In this document: in pieces, positions 1 to 8,666 of the stretch
How positions within the stretch are numbered: the first letter of the stretch is position 1
Layout of the letters: each line of letters begins with the position of its first letter
Origin: an uncultured Chthonomonas sp.
GTDB taxonomy: Bacteria > Armatimonadota > Chthonomonadetes > Chthonomonadales > Chthonomonadaceae
Direction: 5' to 3'
NCBI GenBank assembly: GCA_903919615.1
Contig: CAIXIX010000352.1
Span: forward strand, 1 to 37,394
DNA length: 37,394 bases
Notes under the pieces: generated by a model
Told to the model about the DNA's origin: nothing
Databases searched by the model: none
The model's input: only the letters and a program-made list of their open reading frames with translations
Program-made: the position numbers and the translations under genes

Positions 1-113
1 CCAATATCGGTATCGGTTCCATCGTTTAGCTTTTCAACGGAACGGTCGAGTATCTCGAAACGCTCAATAATTCTGTCAAGCCAGATTGTAAGCTGCTCTC
101 GGTTCAATCTCAT
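1..113 (-). CDS. Hypothetical protein, N-terminal fragment cut by the window edge
   Basis: The complement opens with ATG at 113-111, preceded by a GGAG ribosome site seven bases upstream, and stays open to the window edge for 37 codons. The visible peptide begins MRLNREQLTIWLDRIIERFE and is rich in charged and aliphatic residues in a helical pattern. There is no signal peptide or recognisable motif. I do not recognise the family. The clear ribosome site and the absence of stops support a real gene, but only the N-terminus is visible. Confidence 0.5.
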   Translation of the reverse strand, partial: MRLNREQLTIWLDRIIERFEILDRSVEKLNDGTDTDI

Positions 114-133
114 TATTTATCTCCGCAAACATG

Positions 134-169
134 AGGCCCATCACGGAAAGTCCGCGATGGGCCTTTTTT
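134..169 (+). terminator. Intrinsic terminator hairpin with T6 run
   Basis: A perfect 9-bp inverted repeat, AGGCCCATC (134-142) and GATGGGCCT (156-164), is followed directly by six T residues on the plus strand. This is the standard shape of a Rho-independent terminator for plus-strand transcription. Both neighbouring genes lie on the minus strand, so it would stop antisense transcripts. In the minus direction the stem could still slow readthrough, but there is no U-run on that side. Confidence 0.7.
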
Positions 170-170
170 G

Positions 171-220
171 CCCCTCACCCCGACCCTCTCCCACACAAGC
201 GGGGAGAGGGAGAAGGTCCG
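171..220. repeat. REP-like palindromic intergenic repeat
   Basis: CCCTCTCCC (184-192) pairs with GGGAGAGGG (202-210) around a 9-base loop, embedded in C-rich then G-rich flanks. The wording resembles a dispersed intergenic palindrome that I recall from many bacterial genomes. It sits between the DUF1080 stop codon and the upstream terminator. Only one copy is present in this window, so its repetitive nature here is inference. Confidence 0.5.
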
Positions 221-269
221 CGTATCCGCGATAGGCCTTCGATCCTTATCACTCAGAATAACCTAACAC

Positions 270-1022
270 TTAAATTGGCACTACCCACACGTTGCGGAAG
301 TGGACCGGGCTGTGGTCGCCCTGAAGAACGATTGGGCCTGTTGCGACTTCGCCCTTAAACTCGCCGTACTGAATACCAGTTGGGCTCGATATCTCGTCGT
401 TGTTCTGTACAATGACACCGTTCATAAATACGGTGGCGCGTGGTCTCTCGGTTACCTTACCATCCGCCCCAAATCGAGGCGCACGGAAAAGGATATCGAA
501 CGTCTGCCATTCGCCAGCCTTCTTGGAAGGGTTCGTGATTGGAGCCTTCCTGCTGTAAAAGGCGCCGCAGTCTGTGGCATCCGGATGCTCTTTGCCGTAG
601 CTATCTAGAATCTGAACTTCGTATCGCCCCATCAGGCCGACGCCGCTGTTTCCCTCGCCAATGGATTTGCCATTAGCATCCACAGAGCACTGAAATTCAC
701 AATGAACGTAGCAGTCGCCAAACTCCATTTTTGTCGTCAAGTCGTCCTTATTGGGTGACGAGACGCCAGCTGCGTCAACGGTCCAGTCGCCTGGGTTCGT
801 CGAATACCGCTTGTAGAAGTTGTTAGCAAACTCCTCAGCTTTTCCGCTAAATAGGATGACCGCGCCCTGTGGCGGACGCATTCCCAGCCGAAAAGCGGTA
901 AGCGGCGACTTTGGCGCCTGGTTCTTTGCCTGATCCTGTGCGTGCAGCCGTGCACCACAGATGGTGGCCACTGCTCCTGCGAGCACGATCGCACCAATCC
1001 TAATAGAGATACCTGTTTTCAA
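270..1022 (-). CDS. Secreted DUF1080 (3-keto-disaccharide hydrolase-like) protein
   Basis: A 250-residue protein with a Sec signal peptide (about residues 1-28, ending RLHAQ). The rest matches the DUF1080 / 3-keto-disaccharide hydrolase family (PF06439), a concanavalin-like beta-sandwich. Typical features are a GNSGVGLMGRYEVQILDSYG stretch, GEWQTFDILFRAP, and a C-terminal GPIVLQGDHSPVHFRNVWV. Family members are thought to act on oxidised sugars or to bind carbohydrate outside the cytoplasm. It is the last gene of a minus-strand operon, starting 20 bases after the DUF1501 stop. The family assignment is firm; the substrate is unknown. Confidence 0.9.
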   Translation of the reverse strand: MKTGISIRIGAIVLAGAVATICGARLHAQDQAKNQAPKSPLTAFRLGMRPPQGAVILFSGKAEEFANNFYKRYSTNPGDWTVDAAGVSSPNKDDLTTKMEFGDCYVHCEFQCSVDANGKSIGEGNSGVGLMGRYEVQILDSYGKEHPDATDCGAFYSRKAPITNPSKKAGEWQTFDILFRAPRFGADGKVTERPRATVFMNGVIVQNNDEISSPTGIQYGEFKGEVATGPIVLQGDHSPVHFRNVWVVPI

Positions 1023-1042
1023 AATCGTCTCCCTTGTACGAA

Positions 1043-2509
1043 TTAACTAATGATTTTCTTTATCGGCTCTATCGGTACAACGCCAACCAGCTTCTGGTTG
1101 AGGCCGTTATAGAAATAGCTGAGGTTGTTTGGATCGAGCCCAAGCTGATGAAGAATGGTGCCATGTAGGTTCTTGACGTGGTACCGGTCAACCGCAGCCT
1201 CCATGCCGAGTTCGTCGGTCTCACCTGCCGTGGTGCCGCCCTTGATTCCGCCACCTGCCATCCACATGGTGTATCCGTAAGCATTGTGGTCGCGCCCATC
1301 TCCCGTACCATGCGACGTACGGCCGAACTCGCCGCCCCACACGATAAGTGTTGAATCGAGGAGACCGCGCTGCTTAAGATCGTTGATGAGAGCCGCGATT
1401 GGCTGATCAGTCCTTAGCGCATTGCGGTTATGGTTTGGAACCAGGCCGCCGTGGGCATCCCAGAAGTTAAGGAAGTTCGTATTGCCGCCTCCCGCATAGA
1501 GCTGAATGAAGCGTACACCATGCTCTACCAATCTGCGCGCAAGCAGACACCGATACCCGAAGTCTTTCGTCTCTTCCTTGTCGAGCCCGTACATCTTCTT
1601 GATAGATTCCGGCTCTTTCGTGATATCCACAGCTTCCGGAGCATGGCTCTGCATTTTGTATGCGAGTTCGTAGCTGGCTATTCGGGCGGAAAGATTGGAG
1701 TTATCCGCTCGAGGAGCGCGATGCGATTCGTTTAGCCGGCCAATAGAATCCAGAACATCCCTCTGCATACCGTCCGTCATTCCTGGCGGAGGCGTTAGAT
1801 CAAGGATAGGATCGCCTGCGGCACGCAACACAGTACCTTGATAGGCAGCGGGCATATATCCGGAAGACCAGTTCTTTGCTCCAGAGATCGGGCCGCCGGT
1901 GGTATCCATCATAACAACAAAGCCGGGGAGGTTCTGATTAACGCTGCCAAGACCATAGTTGACCCAGGAGCCAAGACTGGGGCTGCCTGTAAGGATCTTG
2001 CCAGTGTTCATTTGGATCATTGCTGAGCCATGCACGGGGGCGTCGGAATACATGGAGTGGATAAATGCCATGTCGTCGACACAGCCGCCAAGATGGGGAT
2101 AGAGATCTGAGACGTACTTCCCGCACTGCCCGTATTGCTTAAACTTCCAACGCGGCTCCATCAGTTTAAGTTCGGTTGGCTTATTGCCGTTACGGAAGCT
2201 TCGTACGGTGATCGTTTGGCCATCACGCCCTACGAGCTTCGGCTTGTAATCGAAGGTATCCAGCTGGCTGGGACCGCCATACATAAAGAGGAAGATGACG
2301 CTTTTCGCTTTTGCGGGAAACATCGGAGGCTTTGGCGCTAGCGGGTTAGCGCTGGCGCTATGAGGCCTAGCATGTGCGGTATCTGGAGACGCTCCCGCTC
2401 CGTTAAAGAAACCGTCTGCGCCAAGTAAACCAGTCATCGCCAGACCGGTAAAGCCTGCGCCCGTTTCCCACAGAAACTCTCTTCTCGAAGTTCGGCACAC
2501 ACCGCTCAT
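1043..2509 (-). CDS. DUF1501 Tat-exported protein
   Basis: I place the start at 2509, which gives 488 residues. That ATG has a GGAGAGAA ribosome site and produces MSGVCRTSRREFLWETG, a twin-arginine (Tat) signal; the reading frame stays open further upstream without a better start. The mature protein has DUF1501 (PF07394) hallmarks: SVIFLFMYGGPSQLDTFDYK, WGGEFGRTSHGTGDGRDHN and a C-terminal HLHGTILHQLGLDPNNLSY-like segment. The fold is related to alkaline phosphatases and sulfatases. These proteins usually sit beside DUF1549/DUF1553 proteins, as here, where the partner ends 43 bases upstream. The biochemical role of the pair remains unproven. Confidence 0.92.
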   Translation of the reverse strand: MSGVCRTSRREFLWETGAGFTGLAMTGLLGADGFFNGAGASPDTAHARPHSASANPLAPKPPMFPAKAKSVIFLFMYGGPSQLDTFDYKPKLVGRDGQTITVRSFRNGNKPTELKLMEPRWKFKQYGQCGKYVSDLYPHLGGCVDDMAFIHSMYSDAPVHGSAMIQMNTGKILTGSPSLGSWVNYGLGSVNQNLPGFVVMMDTTGGPISGAKNWSSGYMPAAYQGTVLRAAGDPILDLTPPPGMTDGMQRDVLDSIGRLNESHRAPRADNSNLSARIASYELAYKMQSHAPEAVDITKEPESIKKMYGLDKEETKDFGYRCLLARRLVEHGVRFIQLYAGGGNTNFLNFWDAHGGLVPNHNRNALRTDQPIAALINDLKQRGLLDSTLIVWGGEFGRTSHGTGDGRDHNAYGYTMWMAGGGIKGGTTAGETDELGMEAAVDRYHVKNLHGTILHQLGLDPNNLSYFYNGLNQKLVGVVPIEPIKKIIS

Positions 2510-2552
2510 TACGTTCTCTCCGTATGGTAGTTCACCAAGATCACAATGCAAG

Positions 2553-5468
2553 CTAGTCCAGATACACAAACTCATCCAGGTTCAGCGCCGCGAGGCACAG
2601 ATACTGGAGCGCCTTTTCATGCGTCGCGCCTCTTTGTTCAAGGCGCTTAAGGAGGGCGGCGCCCTCCGTTGTCTCTGCTTCCGTTGGCCTTCGCTGCATT
2701 GTCAGCGAAAATGCTCTAATTACAAATGCTCGATCCGTTCCAGATGCGCCGATATCCTTCGAAACTCTCTCGGCCATCGCTGCGGCTTGCTGATTGGCGA
2801 AGGTGCCATTTACCAATCCTAGCGCCTGAGTAGGCTGCGTTGAGGCAAAGCGCAACGCACTCGTTCTGTCGGTATCCGGCAGGTCGAACGTCGCTAACAG
2901 TGGATAGATCAGCGAGCGCTTAACATGGATATAGATGCTTCGCCGATTAACATCCTCCGGTTTCATTTTCTGGGTATACCAGTCATTTCCGGGTATAGAT
3001 TGCGCCGCGAGAATATCCTTCGGAATTTCGGGATAAACGGATTCTCCATAAAGCTTTAGATTCAGATTACCAGATGCGGCAAGAATGCTGTCTCTTATCT
3101 CTTCCGCTTCGAGCCTACGCATATCAAATCGCCAGAAAAGATCGTTGCCGGGGTCTTTTGCGAGACCGTTGGGATTCGACCGTGAGCTCTGCTTATATGT
3201 ATTGCTGGTAAGGATGAGTTTATGCAGCTTCTTAAAACTCCATCCGTCCTGAACAAATCTGGCAGAAAGCCAGTCCAGAAGCGCCGGATGAGTCGGTCTT
3301 GAGCCCTGTATACCGAAATCGTTGGGTGTGCGGACAATTCCTCTGCCAAAATGACCTTGCCACACTCGGTTGACGATCACTCTAGCGACAAGCGGGTTCG
3401 ATGGCGACGTTAACCATTCCGCGAGCGCTGTTCGTCTGCCAGAGCTTGTTGCACCGGCTGGCGGAGCCGGCATAACTGCTTCCCCACCACCGAGGCATGT
3501 AGGGAATCCAGGCTGTACCTTCTCGTCTGGCGCGTTGGGGTTTCCGCGCTTCAGCACAAAGGTGTCGGTGGCATTTGGTCCAGTTTCGGTTACACAAAGG
3601 ACCTTGGGAGAGGCAACCTCCTGTTTATCCAGCTCCGCCTTTCGCTGCGTTATTTTGTTATAGAGTTCTGCCCTATCTCTTCCGACGATCTGTGCGAGCT
3701 CCGCCTTCAGCAGTGTAGGCAATCCTAATGAAGAGCATGCAGAGAGCGCCGAGAGCGGGCGCCGTTCAAAGCCCGGGCCACTCCAGGCGAAGTTCAGCCC
3801 AAAAGGGCCTACACTTTGAAAATAGTCAATTCGAAATGGAACCTGGCCAGCAGCAAGATGAAGCGTTGCCGTCATCTCGGCGCCCTGGCCGCCTCCCGCC
3901 TTCTCTGTGAGCTTATTGCCCGCGATCGTTAGCTTAGAGCCATCATCTGTATCGATGTAGAATGTGTAGTTCCCTGCCTGTGGCGCCTTCAGCTCTCCTT
4001 CGAAAACGTACCCAAAGTTCTCATCGCGTCTACGAGTTTTTAGATCGATGATCGCAGGCATTAGTGTGCCAGACTTGATTGGTTTTAGCGTCTCAAAATC
4101 CGGCATGCTTCCAAAGGCGCCTTCGAAGTATCGATAGCGCAAACCGACGAAATCGGATGGTTTAATAAGGCTGTCGCGGCCCTTGTTATATGCGTCTTCT
4201 ACCCGCTTTAATTCATTGGCGGCAGCTTTTCGTTTGGCGTCGAGATCTGCTAGCTTTTCTGTATAGGCTGCCTTCTCCTCGGCGCTCGCGAAGAAGATGG
4301 ATTCATCCGTTGGCCCGCCATTCTTGAACCGATTTATGTTCTTGAAGAAGGCGACCATGCGATAGTAGTCCCGCTGAGGAATGGGATCGAATTTATGATC
4401 GTGGCAGCGCGCACAGTCCAGAGTTAGCCCGAGTAGCGCCTGGCCTGTTGTTACGACGAGATCATCGAGATCGTCGTTTTCGGCCTGTTTGATGTCCGCG
4501 GGCTCATCGTCCCAAATCCCGAGGCGATAGTAACCGGTGCCAGTCAGGGCGTCGCCTGCGCCTTTAGCAATCTCATCACCAGCAATCTGTTCGCGCACGA
4601 ACTGATTGTAAGGTTTATCCTGGTTAAACGCGGAAATCACCCAGTCGCGATAGCGATACACGTTGGGTTTTGGATTGTCTCGCTCGTAGCTGTTTGTTTC
4701 GGCATAGCGCACTACATCCAGCCAGTGCCTGCCCCACTTTTCACCATAGTGCGGTGAGGCGAGCAGCCGATCGACAAGCGTATCATACGCGCCAGCCGAG
4801 CTATCCGCTTCGAACGCGCTCACCTCCTCGGGCGTGGGTGGCAGACCGGTGAGGTCAAAGGAGAGCCGCCGTATCAGTTCACGTCTGCTAGCGACAGGCG
4901 AGGGTTTGAGGCCGCGCTTCAGAAGTGGATCGAGAATAAATGCGTCGATTGGATTGCGGGACCAGTTCGCAAAACGAGGATTTAGAACTGTAGGCGACGC
5001 GGATTTACGAAGAGGTTGAAATGCCCAGTGACTCTTTGCGCGACGTGCGATATCGGACGAAGGCGAAACGGAAGTCCCTGATGGCCAGTATGCACCAGCC
5101 TTCACCCACATCTCAATCGCTTCGATCTTGTCTTGTGCGAGCGCAGAGCCGAGAGGCATCCGTGCGGCCTTGCCTTCCCCTTTCACGCGCTTTACGATCT
5201 CCAGGGCGTTCTGCGCAGATACGGGACTATCGAGCCGCAACCCACCGCCCGGGTTTTCCTTGCCGTGGCACCCCATGCATGATGCGATTAAAAGCGGTCG
5301 GATTTTGTTCTCGAAAAGTTTGGCGTGGGCATCCGTCGGCGTTTGTGCAGCAGCACGATTTCCAGAATGGCTGGATATCAGGCAAACTGCCGCTAACACT
5401 GCGGTCAGTGTGTCGGTTAGATGGGTACGTTTAACGAAGATGCGCATCATTTGCATTAAGAGACACAT
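2553..5468 (-). CDS. DUF1549/DUF1553 protein with cytochrome-c motif and PA14 domain
   Basis: A 971-residue exported protein. After the signal peptide (to about residue 42) comes a planctomycete cytochrome-type domain with C64-M-G-C67-H68. DUF1549 covers about 170-375 and contains the usual second haem-like motif ARCHDHKFDPIP. A charged coiled coil and an inserted PA14 domain (about 440-575, DTDDGSKLTI) follow. DUF1553 begins near 690 and ends in the typical LNLDEFVYLD. PA14 suggests carbohydrate binding and the CxxCH motifs suggest electron transfer. Three in-frame ATGs lie within 21 bases of the chosen start (at 5456, 5450 and 5447) and none has a clear ribosome site, so the exact N-terminus is uncertain. 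Confidence 0.92.
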   Translation of the reverse strand: MCLLMQMMRIFVKRTHLTDTLTAVLAAVCLISSHSGNRAAAQTPTDAHAKLFENKIRPLLIASCMGCHGKENPGGGLRLDSPVSAQNALEIVKRVKGEGKAARMPLGSALAQDKIEAIEMWVKAGAYWPSGTSVSPSSDIARRAKSHWAFQPLRKSASPTVLNPRFANWSRNPIDAFILDPLLKRGLKPSPVASRRELIRRLSFDLTGLPPTPEEVSAFEADSSAGAYDTLVDRLLASPHYGEKWGRHWLDVVRYAETNSYERDNPKPNVYRYRDWVISAFNQDKPYNQFVREQIAGDEIAKGAGDALTGTGYYRLGIWDDEPADIKQAENDDLDDLVVTTGQALLGLTLDCARCHDHKFDPIPQRDYYRMVAFFKNINRFKNGGPTDESIFFASAEEKAAYTEKLADLDAKRKAAANELKRVEDAYNKGRDSLIKPSDFVGLRYRYFEGAFGSMPDFETLKPIKSGTLMPAIIDLKTRRRDENFGYVFEGELKAPQAGNYTFYIDTDDGSKLTIAGNKLTEKAGGGQGAEMTATLHLAAGQVPFRIDYFQSVGPFGLNFAWSGPGFERRPLSALSACSSLGLPTLLKAELAQIVGRDRAELYNKITQRKAELDKQEVASPKVLCVTETGPNATDTFVLKRGNPNAPDEKVQPGFPTCLGGGEAVMPAPPAGATSSGRRTALAEWLTSPSNPLVARVIVNRVWQGHFGRGIVRTPNDFGIQGSRPTHPALLDWLSARFVQDGWSFKKLHKLILTSNTYKQSSRSNPNGLAKDPGNDLFWRFDMRRLEAEEIRDSILAASGNLNLKLYGESVYPEIPKDILAAQSIPGNDWYTQKMKPEDVNRRSIYIHVKRSLIYPLLATFDLPDTDRTSALRFASTQPTQALGLVNGTFANQQAAAMAERVSKDIGASGTDRAFVIRAFSLTMQRRPTEAETTEGAALLKRLEQRGATHEKALQYLCLAALNLDEFVYLD

Positions 5469-5512
5469 GCGGTTGGCGCAGGTGACAGAATTTACAGGCT
5501 AATGAGCTGTTG

Positions 5513-6259
5513 TTAAGTGCCACGGACTATGTATCTATCGCTGTATACGCCGCGGGGGAACAGGTCGAGCTTCAAATCGGCAGGAAAGTAGTGCCAAGCG
5601 GTGCGGTAGCTGCTTCTGCCAGAAAGATTTGGGCGGGCTCCGTGAAGAAGATTGGCGGAGAAAAATACGACGGTCCCAGGTTCACAGATCACGTCCACTG
5701 CCTTGTTCTCATCTACATCTGCCCACTGACCATGTGCGTAGACGCCTTTACCGCTATCGTGAGCTACCAGTTCGCCAGTTCGATGGCTCTGGGGCAGCAC
5801 CATAAGGCATCCGTTCTCCACGGTCGTCGCTTCAAGATAAATAGCGCAGCTCAATACCCTGCCTGAGTCTGTGCCGAAATAGTGGTTGTCCTGATGCCAG
5901 CCGGTGGAAGTGGCGCCTCTGCGGTTCATTGGAAAGAATTTGGAGCCGAACATGTCGATGTTGGGGCCAATGAGATCCTCCGCTCGGTCCAATATAGCAG
6001 GCTCACTTGCAAGGTCCAACAGCGCAGGCGCAACCTCACACACGCCTTGAACTTTGTGAAGCTGCCCAGGCAGAGGCTTTCCTTCAGCATCTGGAGCGAG
6101 AGAGAAGTGAGCGCTCGGCAACAGCAGTGTCGAGGCGTGGTCAACGAGAGACTGCATTATCGGCACATATTTTGCTCGCATCTTTTCATCTACCAAACCC
6201 TGAAAAATCAGGTAGCCATCGATCTCAAATCTCTGCTTTTCATCTGCCGTCAGAGTCAT
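5513..6259 (-). CDS. Phytanoyl-CoA dioxygenase (PhyH) family protein
   Basis: A 248-residue cytoplasmic protein of the PhyH family of Fe(II)/2-oxoglutarate dioxygenases (PF05721). The metal triad is visible as W-H-Q-D in GWHQDNHYFG plus a distal His in FFSANLLHGARPN. The Arg of SSYRTAWHY probably binds 2-oxoglutarate. An AGGTG ribosome site precedes the ATG. It is the first gene of the operon ending in DUF1080, 44 bases before the DUF1549 gene. Members in these phyla often accompany sugar or polymer catabolic operons, but the substrate cannot be read from sequence. Confidence 0.92.
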   Translation of the reverse strand: MTLTADEKQRFEIDGYLIFQGLVDEKMRAKYVPIMQSLVDHASTLLLPSAHFSLAPDAEGKPLPGQLHKVQGVCEVAPALLDLASEPAILDRAEDLIGPNIDMFGSKFFPMNRRGATSTGWHQDNHYFGTDSGRVLSCAIYLEATTVENGCLMVLPQSHRTGELVAHDSGKGVYAHGQWADVDENKAVDVICEPGTVVFFSANLLHGARPNLSGRSSYRTAWHYFPADLKLDLFPRGVYSDRYIVRGT

Positions 6260-6369
6260 TTCAGCACCTCAACTACAAGCTTCACGAATGGACCATAAAT
6301 GCTCCTAACAGGGCAAGGAATCCTGCGAGATAAAGAGGCCGATTGCCTCAAGCAATTGGAATAGTCTTT

Positions 6370-6618
6370 ATGTGCTTATGCGCCTTGTTGCTGGCTCTGG
6401 AGATATTCGGTGATGTTTAGATTGATTCTCCTCGGCTCGGTCAGTTTGATAATGGTCATTCAGTACAGGGTACTCCTCGGGGCGTGCCCGACACTGTTGA
6501 AAAGGCATATATTGTATGTGCTGGAGACCTCACTACGACAGTGCATATGGTGAACACAACCATGTGGGGAGCGCCTGCTCACAATGTGCGAACATTTGGC
6601 GGAAAGCTAAAGCTGTAA
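6370..6618 (+). pseudogene. Possible broken small secreted protein with internal TAG
   Basis: Frame 6370-6618 begins ATG and encodes a hydrophobic signal-like stretch (MCLCALLLALEIFGDV). It meets TAG at 6418-6420, then runs open for 65 codons to TAA with polar, beta-prone content (for example VEKAYIVCAGDLTTTVH and VRTFGGKLKL at the end). A signal peptide followed by an exported-looking tail in the same frame is suggestive of a decayed gene. I recognise no family, and chance remains possible. The rest of the 6260-6756 stretch shows no other gene. Confidence 0.25.
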
Positions 6619-6714
6619 GTTGCGGTATTCACGCATAGCGCGCCGACGGAGATTAAAGGCGGTAAAATCGACGAGGTATCTGTCCTCAGGCTTGGGCCAC
6701 CTTAAACAACAATC

Positions 6715-6734
6715 GCCCGCAGAGCTCCGCGGGC
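6715..6734 (-). terminator. Probable intrinsic terminator of msrA
   Basis: GCCCGC (6715-6720) and GCGGGC (6729-6734) form a GC-rich hairpin 22 bases beyond the msrA stop codon. In the minus direction it is followed by GATTGTTGTTT, a T-rich tail. The tail is imperfect but position and orientation fit. Confidence 0.5.
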
Positions 6735-6756
6735 CATTGGTACAAACGGTTCATCG

Positions 6757-7410
6757 CTACTGCTTCAGTTTCGAGCGAAAAACCGCGTGGAATTTGTCGA
6801 TTTCGGGAGCGATCACCAGACGACAGTATGGCTGATTGGGATGCAGCTTGTAGTAGTCGATATGGTAGTTTTCGGCTGGATAAAAGTTCACATACGGCGA
6901 GACTGCCGTGACAATGTGGCCTGGCCATACGTGATTATCGGTAAACTTCTTGATCATCTCATACGCCTCTCGACGCTGTTGATCGTTGTGGTAGAAGATC
7001 ACAGACCGATACTGCGGCCCGTCATCGTTACCCTGTCGATTGAGTGTCGTTGGGTCGCGCATAGTGAAGTAGACGTCAAGCAGCTCTTTAAAGGTGATCT
7101 TTGATGGATCGAAGGTGATATTGATGGTTTCGGCATGCCCTGTCGTGCCGGTCTCCACATCCTCATAGCTGGGATCCTTCAACTGACCTCCTGCATATCC
7201 TGGTACAGCCTTCTCAACTCCCTTTAGCTGCTTGAAGATGGCCTCCATGCTCCAAAAGCATCCCGCAGCCAGAGTCGCAGTCTGTCGTTCAACTCTAGGT
7301 GGAGCTGCACTGGAGACTTGGGCGGTTGCTGTAGTAGACCCACCGATAGTCAGTGCGATTAACAATCCACAGATAAGTTGCAACGGGCTCTTCATTGTGT
7401 ATCGAAGCAT
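6757..7410 (-). CDS. msrA: Exported peptide methionine sulfoxide reductase A
   Basis: A 217-residue protein that reduces methionine-S-sulfoxide in proteins. The catalytic GCFW motif places the nucleophile at C51. The rest is canonical: VPGYAGGQ, YEDVETGTTGHAETINI, FYHNDQQ and a C-terminal HPNQPYCRL carrying a second Cys that could resolve the intermediate. Residues 1-31 form a signal peptide (LICGLLIALTIGG, cleavage near TAQ), so the enzyme acts in the cell envelope rather than the cytoplasm. A second ATG five codons in (7395) is an equally good start. It has its own terminator and appears monocistronic. Confidence 0.95.
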   Translation of the reverse strand: MLRYTMKSPLQLICGLLIALTIGGSTTATAQVSSAAPPRVERQTATLAAGCFWSMEAIFKQLKGVEKAVPGYAGGQLKDPSYEDVETGTTGHAETINITFDPSKITFKELLDVYFTMRDPTTLNRQGNDDGPQYRSVIFYHNDQQRREAYEMIKKFTDNHVWPGHIVTAVSPYVNFYPAENYHIDYYKLHPNQPYCRLVIAPEIDKFHAVFRSKLKQ

Positions 7411-7613
7411 TTCTATGGTCTCCAGGTTCTGGCATAGCTTCGCGTTATACGCGGCAGTATCAGCAGCGGTACGACGCTAAAGATTAAAACGCAAAACTTC
7501 AGGCAATGGTTCCTACGCCAGAAAACTCAGCAGGCAATGCAATATTATGGCATCCGGCGAGGCAATGACGAGCAATGCACTGCGATGTCACCAAATATTC
7601 GATGCGACATGGA

Positions 7614-8504
7614 TCAATGGTTCGACTTGATTAGTGCCGTTGCATCGTAGTAATCATAAACGGTTTTTACGACAAAGCCACACGAGGTGTAAACGCTGAG
7701 AGCGCTCTCGTTTTCGGTCGCCACGTCGAGCTCGAAGTGTCGATTGCCCAGTACGATTAGTTTCTGCAGTACGGAAAATAGCATTCGTCGCCCATAGCCT
7801 CGCCCGCGCAACTCTGGCAAAACTCCAACGCCACGAATGTAGCCCGAATCACCTGTCGAGATGGCTCCGATTTGCCCGATCCGCTGCCCATTCTTAAGCG
7901 CGAACCAGTAGTAATAGCCCTCTTGCGAAAGCTCTTTTCGGATATCTGATGGGCTGCCCCAGGTAGCGTTTGGGAACGAAATCTGCAACAGGTTGGACAG
8001 CGTCTCAATCTGATCTTCATTTGTGATTGAAACGGGCTCGAGGTCCATTGTTCCTGCTTTGGGCTGAACCAATTCGTCAATGGTCGCGCGCAGGCAATAT
8101 TCGGATTCTTTGAGTGAAACACCAAGTGACGCGATCGCAGCCGAGCCTGCCCCCGATCCTCGATACCCTACAAGTAGAAGGCTATCTACGGGGCCGATTG
8201 CTGCCTCAGAAATGGCGGCGAAATAGAGGCGTTTGAAAATTCCTTGTCTGCGAAAATCGGGATGAACGGCTGAAGTTAGCTCTGCCTTTGTGCCGAATCG
8301 ATCCAGAGCGAGGTAGCCTGCGAGTTTTCCCGACATGTAATAACAGTAGTCGCAGTTCATTCCGGGGTCGCGCCGCCGCATCATGTCGTAGTTAAACTTA
8401 ACGTTGACTCCGTCGTGAGCGTTGCACATTAACTGCAGCTCTCGAACTAGCGCAAACTCCTCTGGCAGCAGCCCATTGAGCGCATGGATTCCATCGGTTC
8501 TCAC
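7614..8504 (-). CDS. Tandem GNAT-family N-acetyltransferase
   Basis: A 296-residue protein starting at GTG (8504) with a GAGG ribosome site seven bases upstream. The C-terminal half has a clear GNAT acetyl-CoA loop, VLPELRGRGYGRRML. The N-terminal half has a second, weaker copy, HPDFRRQGIFKRL, so this is a double GNAT protein of the type seen in MshD-like and many uncharacterised acetyltransferases. It has no signal peptide and is cytoplasmic. The start faces the divergent serine hydrolase gene, leaving about 160 bases for both promoters. The acceptor substrate is unknown. Confidence 0.85.
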   Translation of the reverse strand: MRTDGIHALNGLLPEEFALVRELQLMCNAHDGVNVKFNYDMMRRRDPGMNCDYCYYMSGKLAGYLALDRFGTKAELTSAVHPDFRRQGIFKRLYFAAISEAAIGPVDSLLLVGYRGSGAGSAAIASLGVSLKESEYCLRATIDELVQPKAGTMDLEPVSITNEDQIETLSNLLQISFPNATWGSPSDIRKELSQEGYYYWFALKNGQRIGQIGAISTGDSGYIRGVGVLPELRGRGYGRRMLFSVLQKLIVLGNRHFELDVATENESALSVYTSCGFVVKTVYDYYDATALIKSNH

Positions 8505-8666
8505 GGATTAACCTCATCGTGGTGGAATAGATACAACCTGTATCGCCTTCAGCGCCCCATCTGGCAAATGAATCATTGGACCTCATTTAAATGGCATGTC
8601 GTGGTGCAGGTCCACGCCACTGTACTGTTGTATCTATGCATATTATGCGCGACTATGGGGTGGTTC

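Noticed and set aside
6735-6748. TTGGTACA copy resembling the LytTR-type repeat
   Set aside because: A single half-site lacking a partner 21 bases away and lying at the end of msrA; likely chance.
8484-8666. 61-codon N-terminal extension of the serine hydrolase
   Set aside because: It overlaps the divergent GNAT gene start and places the signal peptide internally; the ATG at 8667 has a ribosome site and gives a proper leader.
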